The notes under the pieces are model-generated. The model saw only the letters and a program-made list of their open reading frames with translations. It had not been told where the DNA came from and made no database searches. From the NCBI RefSeq assembly GCF_000153025.1, contig NZ_CH672434.1:200906-264905 (forward strand): a stretch of DNA of 64,000 bases, written 5' to 3'. Below are positions 59,630 to 64,000 of this stretch, one piece after another (position 1 is the stretch's first letter; every line of letters starts with the position of its first letter). The DNA comes from Marinomonas sp. MED121 (GTDB lineage Bacteria > Pseudomonadota > Gammaproteobacteria > Pseudomonadales > Marinomonadaceae). The position numbers were made by a program, and so were the translations under genes.

Positions 59630-62506
59630 TTAGTCTTCGTAGCTATCTAGCGGAGGGCATTCGCAAATTAAGTTGCGATCTCCATAAACATTGTCAACAC
59701 GGCCAACAGGAGGCCAGTACTTGCGACTCTTAATCCAAGGAAGAGGGTAAGCCGCTTCTTTGCGAGTGTAAGCATGTTGCCAATCATCACTCAATAAAGT
59801 GTCTGCCGTATGAGGCGCGTTCACCAGTGGGTTATCATCAAGTGGCCATTCACCCGCTTGTACCTTAAGCATTTCGCGTCGAATTTGAATCATAGAATCA
59901 CAGAAGCGATCAATTTCCTCTTGGTTTTCTGATTCAGTCGGCTCTATCATCAAGGTGCCTGCTACAGGGAAAGACATGGTTGGTGCATGGAAACCAAAGT
60001 CCATTAAACGCTTAGCAATATCTTCTTCACTGATGCCCGACTCTTCTTTAAGAGGGCGAATGTCAATAATACATTCGTGAGCCACTGTGTCGTTCGCGCC
60101 GGTAAATAAAATAGGGTAATGATCACCTAAACGTTTAGCAATGTAGTTAGCGTTTAAGATGGCATTGTACGTTGCATCTTTTAGACCGCGATCACCCATC
60201 ATCTTGATGTACATCCAAGTGATAACCAAGATGCTTGCACTACCGTAAGGTGCTGCTGATACTGCGCCATTTTGCTGGTCAGTATTAGAGTTAGCGCCTG
60301 CAACAGGGCTAACAGCGTGACCTGGTAGGAAAGGTGCTAGGTGAGATTTAACACCAATAGGACCCATACCTGGACCACCACCACCGTGTGGGATACAGAA
60401 AGTTTTATGCAAGTTCAAGTGCGATACATCACCACCAAATTGGCCTGGAGGTGCAATACCCAATACAGCATTCAAGTTAGCGCCATCAATGTAAACTTGG
60501 CCACCAAATTTATGTACTGTGTCACAAACTTCGCGGATATGTTCTTCAAATACTCCGTGAGTAGAAGGGTAAGTTGCCATGATGCAGCTTAGATTATCTT
60601 TATGCAGTTCTGCTTTTTCAGCAAGATCTACTAAATCAATGTTACCTTCATCATCACATTTAACAATAACCACTTTCATACCAGCAAGAGCCGCTGATGC
60701 TGGATTTGTGCCATGGGCTGAACTTGGGATCAAACAGATATTTCTATGACCTTCGCCAAGAGACTTATGATACTTCTCAATAGCAATTAGACCTGCGTAT
60801 TCACCTTGTGCACCTGAGTTAGGTTGCAGTGATACTGTGTCATACCCTGTTGCTTTTGACAGCATGACAATCAATTCGTCAAGTAATTGATTATAACCAG
60901 CTACTTGCGCTTGAGGTGCGAATGGGTGGATTCGACCAAATTCGGCCCAAGTAACAGGTAGCATTTCAGACGCTGCATTTAGCTTCATGGTACAAGAACC
61001 CAATGGGATCATGCTCTGATTAAGTGCAATATCTTTTACTTCAAGCTGGTGCATATAACGCATCAACTCTGTTTCACTGTGATGACTGTTGAATACAGGG
61101 TGAGACAGGATTGCATCAGTACGCAACATGCCTTCGTCAATGCCTAAATCTGTACTTGAGTCAGCTAGGGCATCTTCAGTTACTTCAACGCCAAAACATT
61201 CAGCTAATTCGACTAGGTCTGTTAAAGACGTCGTTTCGTTAACAGATAGCGACAAGCTGCTATCAGAAGCACGCCATAAGTTGATAAGCTTGTTTTGAGC
61301 GGCAAGAAAAATCGCATCTGTTTTGCTACCGGTTTCGACCACTAAAGTGTCAAAATGTGAGTCGTTGGTTTTATATCCATTATTGCTTAGCGCTTGTGCT
61401 AAGGTGTGGGTCAAACTCGCAACGCGTGTGGCAATTTGACGTAATCCAACTGGGCCGTGATAAACCGCATAGAAACTTGCCATCATGGCGAGTAATGCTT
61501 GAGCAGTACAGATGTTAGATGTCGCTTTCTCGCGGCGAATGTGTTGTTCGCGAGTCTGCATAGCCATACGCAAAGCTTTGTTACCATGGCTATCAATAGA
61601 GACACCGATAACGCGACCAGGCATAGAGCGTTTAAATTTATCTTTAGTTGCAAGGTACGCTGCGTGAGGGCCACCAAAGCCCATAGGAACACCGAAACGT
61701 TGTGCGCAACCAATGACGATGTCAGCACCTAGTTCGCCAGGTGATTTAAGCAGTACAAGAGACAATAGGTCTACAGCAACACTGACCAGTGCTTTTTGAT
61801 CGTGACAAGCTTTGATTAGAGTAGAGATGTCTGATACTTCGCCATCTTTACCTGGGTACTGGAAAATAGCACCGAAGATGTCGTGGTTGGATACGTTTTC
61901 TGGTGCATCAACAACGAAGTCGATTTCTAATAAATCGGCACGTGTTTTAATGACATCAATGGTTTGTGGTAATAGATTATCTGCCACGAACAATAAATTT
62001 GATTTTTTACGATTTGATCTAAGCATTAAGGTCATGGCTTCTGCTGCTGCAGTTGCTTCATCTAACAAAGATGCGTTAGAGATTTCCATGCCGGTTAAAT
62101 CAATAATCATTTGTTGGAAGTTAAGTAGCGCTTCCAAACGACCTTGAGAAATTTCAGGCTGATAAGGTGTATATGCTGTATACCAACCTGGGTTTTCAAG
62201 TAGGTTACGCAAAATTGGAGCAGGTACAAATGTATCGTGATATCCCATGCCAATAAAAGAACGTGCAATCTTGTTTTGTGACGCGATTGCTTTTAATTCA
62301 TTGAGGGCATTGGCTTCAGAAACAGGCTGTTGGCTCATATCAAGATTCGATAAACGAATGGCTTGAGGGATGGTTTTTTCGATTAGGTGTTCCAAGCTGT
62401 CCATGCCAATGGCGTTTAGCATGTTCTCTTGTTCGACTTGGTCTGGGCCAATATGGCGCGCAATAAACTCGTCATTACCTAATAAATCGCGGATGCACGA
62501 TGTCAT
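59630..62506 (-). CDS. gcvP: Glycine dehydrogenase (decarboxylating), P protein
   Basis: A 958-residue PLP enzyme, the single-chain P protein of the glycine cleavage system. It releases CO2 from glycine and loads the aminomethyl group on lipoyl-GcvH. N-terminal landmarks are [10 protein letters not shown] and [20 protein letters not shown]. The PLP Lys sits in [17 protein letters not shown]; the glycine-rich segment and [24 protein letters not shown] region follow. ATG 62506 (MTSCIRD) gives a length close to E. coli GcvP; the frame extends to 62551. It is the last gene of a glyA-gcvH-gcvP run; gcvT is not in the window. Confidence 0.96.
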   Translation of the reverse strand: MTSCIRDLLGNDEFIARHIGPDQVEQENMLNAIGMDSLEHLIEKTIPQAIRLSNLDMSQQPVSEANALNELKAIASQNKIARSFIGMGYHDTFVPAPILRNLLENPGWYTAYTPYQPEISQGRLEALLNFQQMIIDLTGMEISNASLLDEATAAAEAMTLMLRSNRKKSNLLFVADNLLPQTIDVIKTRADLLEIDFVVDAPENVSNHDIFGAIFQYPGKDGEVSDISTLIKACHDQKALVSVAVDLLSLVLLKSPGELGADIVIGCAQRFGVPMGFGGPHAAYLATKDKFKRSMPGRVIGVSIDSHGNKALRMAMQTREQHIRREKATSNICTAQALLAMMASFYAVYHGPVGLRQIATRVASLTHTLAQALSNNGYKTNDSHFDTLVVETGSKTDAIFLAAQNKLINLWRASDSSLSLSVNETTSLTDLVELAECFGVEVTEDALADSSTDLGIDEGMLRTDAILSHPVFNSHHSETELMRYMHQLEVKDIALNQSMIPLGSCTMKLNAASEMLPVTWAEFGRIHPFAPQAQVAGYNQLLDELIVMLSKATGYDTVSLQPNSGAQGEYAGLIAIEKYHKSLGEGHRNICLIPSSAHGTNPASAALAGMKVVIVKCDDEGNIDLVDLAEKAELHKDNLSCIMATYPSTHGVFEEHIREVCDTVHKFGGQVYIDGANLNAVLGIAPPGQFGGDVSHLNLHKTFCIPHGGGGPGMGPIGVKSHLAPFLPGHAVSPVAGANSNTDQQNGAVSAAPYGSASILVITWMYIKMMGDRGLKDATYNAILNANYIAKRLGDHYPILFTGANDTVAHECIIDIRPLKEESGISEEDIAKRLMDFGFHAPTMSFPVAGTLMIEPTESENQEEIDRFCDSMIQIRREMLKVQAGEWPLDDNPLVNAPHTADTLLSDDWQHAYTRKEAAYPLPWIKSRKYWPPVGRVDNVYGDRNLICECPPLDSYED

Positions 62507-62541
62507 GGCACTGATACCTTTGTAAGTTAATATAGTGGGCG

Positions 62542-62561
62542 CCCTGCTCAAAAGAGCAGGG
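62542..62561 (-). other. Strong hairpin between gcvH and gcvP
   Basis: CCCTGCTC (62542-62549) pairs with GAGCAGGG (62554-62561) around AAAA. It lies upstream of gcvP with no T-run; it may set the relative levels of GcvH and GcvP by mRNA processing or stability. Confidence 0.6.
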
Positions 62562-62609
62562 TGAATACAACTGAAAAACCGTACAGAAACTGCAGGACGT
62601 CAGTTTGGA

Positions 62610-62993
62610 CTAAGCGATAGTTGCTTCGTATCCAGCTGCATCTAGCAAATTAGCTAGTTCAGATGCATCAGATAATTTGATTTTAGCAATCCAAGCGCCG
62701 CCAAATGGCTCGTCATTGATTAGCTCAGGTGTGTCATCTAGGTCTTCGTTAACTTCAACGACTTCACCAGAGATTGGAGCGTAGATGTCAGAGGCTGCTT
62801 TAACAGATTCGATTAGAGAAAACTGTTCAGTCGCAGTAACTTGTGCGCCAACTTCAGGTAGCTCTACATAAACGACATCACCTAATAGGTCTTGAGCGTG
62901 TTCTGTGATACCAACAGTAACGGTGCCGTCACCATTATCAAGAACCCATTCATGTGATTCAGCGTATTTTAAATTAGCTGGAGTGTTACTCAT
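62610..62993 (-). CDS. gcvH: Glycine cleavage system H protein
   Basis: A 127-residue lipoyl carrier. Lipoylation Lys65 is in [20 protein letters not shown]; the family frame [27 protein letters not shown] and [17 protein letters not shown] is complete. It shuttles the aminomethyl intermediate among P, T and L proteins. AGAGGC precedes the ATG at proper spacing. It lies between glyA and gcvP in one transcriptional direction. Confidence 0.97.
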   Translation of the reverse strand: MSNTPANLKYAESHEWVLDNGDGTVTVGITEHAQDLLGDVVYVELPEVGAQVTATEQFSLIESVKAASDIYAPISGEVVEVNEDLDDTPELINDEPFGGAWIAKIKLSDASELANLLDAAGYEATIA

Positions 62994-63014
62994 AATTTTG
63001 CCTCTTTATATTAG

Positions 63015-63040
63015 AACCTAGGGTATGGCTACCCTAGGTT
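63015..63040 (-). other. Hairpin between glyA and gcvH
   Basis: AACCTAGGGTA (63015-63025) pairs perfectly with TACCCTAGGTT (63030-63040) around TGGC. On the minus strand it follows the glyA stop and lacks a full T-run; it may be a partial terminator or a processing site between glyA and gcvH. Confidence 0.65.
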
Positions 63041-63060
63041 TTGATGACCAATTTTATTGG

Positions 63061-64000
63061 TTAACGATAAAGTGGGAAGCGTTGGCATAGTTCCATTACT
63101 TCAGCACGTACACGTGCTTCCACTTCAGGGTTTCCTTCAGGTTTTTCAACTAAACCGTCAAATACATCACTGATTAGATGACCAATCTTAGTGAATTCTT
63201 CAGTGCCAAAACCACGTGTGGTTGCAGCTGGTGTACCTAGACGAACACCAGAGGTTACCATTGGCTTCTCTGTGTCGAATGGGATACCGTTTTTGTTACA
63301 TGTGATGCCGGCACGTTCTAGTGCTTTATCTGCTACATTACCTTTTAAGCCTTTAGGGCGAAGATCAACCAGCATTAGGTGAGTATCAGTACCGCCAGTG
63401 ACAACATCACAACCACGTTCGATCATAACCGCAGCCAGTGTTTTTGCATTGGCAACAACTTGTTTAATATAGTCGGTAAACTCAGGTTGTAGTGCTTCAC
63501 CAAATGCAACTGCTTTAGCAGCAATAACGTGCATTAGTGGACCACCTTGGTAGCCTGGGAATACAGCAGAGTTGATTTTCTTACCGATATCTAAATCGTT
63601 AGTCAAAATCATGCCGCCACGAGGGCCACGAAGTGTTTTGTGAGTCGTTGTTGTTACTATGTGAGCATGAGGTAGTGGCGATGGGTGAACGCCAGTTGCT
63701 ACAAGACCCGCAATGTGAGCCATGTCTACCATTAGGTAAGCGCCAACTTTGTCAGCAATTTCACGGAAACGTTTGAAGTTGATTTCGCGTGGAATAGCAG
63801 AACCGCCAGCAATGATAAGTTTAGGTTGGCTTTCAACTGCGATCGCTTCAACAGCATCATAGTCGATGTCCAATGTTTCTTCAGATACACCGTATTGAAC
63901 AGCGTTAAACCATTTGCCTGATTGTGCTGGTGGCGCACCGTGAGTTAGGTGACCGCCGGCAGATAGTGACATACCTAAGATAGTGTCGCCCGGTTGTAGT
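63061..64000 (-). CDS. glyA: Serine hydroxymethyltransferase (N-terminus outside window)
   Basis: The frame runs into the right edge; about 313 C-terminal residues are visible. The PLP Lys lies in [20 protein letters not shown], preceded by [26 protein letters not shown] and [13 protein letters not shown] follow. The enzyme interconverts serine plus tetrahydrofolate and glycine plus methylene-tetrahydrofolate. Standing upstream of gcvH and gcvP, it links glycine breakdown to serine and one-carbon supply. The start and promoter (and any glycine riboswitch) lie beyond the window. Confidence 0.96.
   Translation of the reverse strand, partial: LQPGDTILGMSLSAGGHLTHGAPPAQSGKWFNAVQYGVSEETLDIDYDAVEAIAVESQPKLIIAGGSAIPREINFKRFREIADKVGAYLMVDMAHIAGLVATGVHPSPLPHAHIVTTTTHKTLRGPRGGMILTNDLDIGKKINSAVFPGYQGGPLMHVIAAKAVAFGEALQPEFTDYIKQVVANAKTLAAVMIERGCDVVTGGTDTHLMLVDLRPKGLKGNVADKALERAGITCNKNGIPFDTEKPMVTSGVRLGTPAATTRGFGTEEFTKIGHLISDVFDGLVEKPEGNPEVEARVRAEVMELCQRFPLYR

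Noticed and set aside
62507..62551. N-terminal 15-residue extension of GcvP
   Set aside because: MTSCIRD matches the normal family start and length; the extension overlaps the intergenic hairpin.

Overview
The window is chromosomal DNA from an AT-rich gammaproteobacterium, most likely a marine one of the Oceanospirillales type. A Marinomonas-like host is my guess, made from memory of family distributions and not from any search. The reasons are full-length genes typical of the class (ybiT, hrpA, mlaA, cysK, yjdM, gcvP/gcvH/glyA), a BCCT osmolyte carrier, an NhaD Na+/H+ antiporter, three chemoreceptors, and good Shine-Dalgarno sequences and hairpin-plus-T terminators throughout. I see no rRNA, tRNA or CRISPR array.

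Left part (1-13.6 kb): a DUF1330/MerR pair, a GH25 lysozyme, a Cache-domain chemoreceptor and the ABC-F ATPase YbiT. Then comes a two-component system (response regulator and histidine kinase) preceded by an unlisted 54-residue membrane ORF and followed by a divergent DUF2860 outer-membrane protein. The same 11-bp-spaced TTCACC direct repeat lies upstream of both the small ORF and the outer-membrane gene, which suggests one regulon. Next are a VF530 DNA-binding protein, an RluA-type pseudouridine synthase, a flavin oxidoreductase, an ArsR-SRPBCC-DUF1761 operon and a 59-residue DUF6435 gene.

Accessory part (13.4-18.7 kb): the BCCT carrier is followed by a decayed and an intact copy of an IS200-like/REP-associated (HUH) transposase in tandem. 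A solitary gene bracketed by two integron attC-like sites comes next. Its product carries an RxxxxH motif of the HEPN kind, so it may be a stray integron cassette with a toxin- or defence-type gene. No integrase is present.

Central part (18.7-34.1 kb): small metabolic and stress genes (cupin, YjdM, metallophosphoesterase, CreA), a TetR regulator with three perfect palindromes facing an AhpD-like gene, an SDR, two LysR regulators, two GNAT acetyltransferases, and a GST / NTF2-like / DsbA-FrnE / tautomerase gene run facing the second LysR gene. cysK and the RNA helicase HrpA follow.

Right part (34.1-64 kb): MlaA, a MITE-like element of about 330 bp, a dCache chemoreceptor, a FosA homologue, a transglutaminase-like/DUF6765 pair, TetR plus a metallo-beta-lactamase-fold enzyme, and a signalling block (receiver-GGDEF facing a CHASE histidine kinase and its receiver). 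Then come a TIM-barrel protein, a membrane di-iron hydroxylase, a third chemoreceptor, a HupE/UreJ-type protein with a YHYH-domain protein, YceI with cytochrome b561, a single-domain BLUF photoreceptor and NhaD. A periplasmic binding protein precedes the glycine catabolic run glyA-gcvH-gcvP, which is cut by the right edge.

Several features recur. Short tandem repeats of 12-16 bp lie between genes at three places. A dispersed motif, TGCGATTAAGTYC, occurs at both MITE ends and in two other hairpins.
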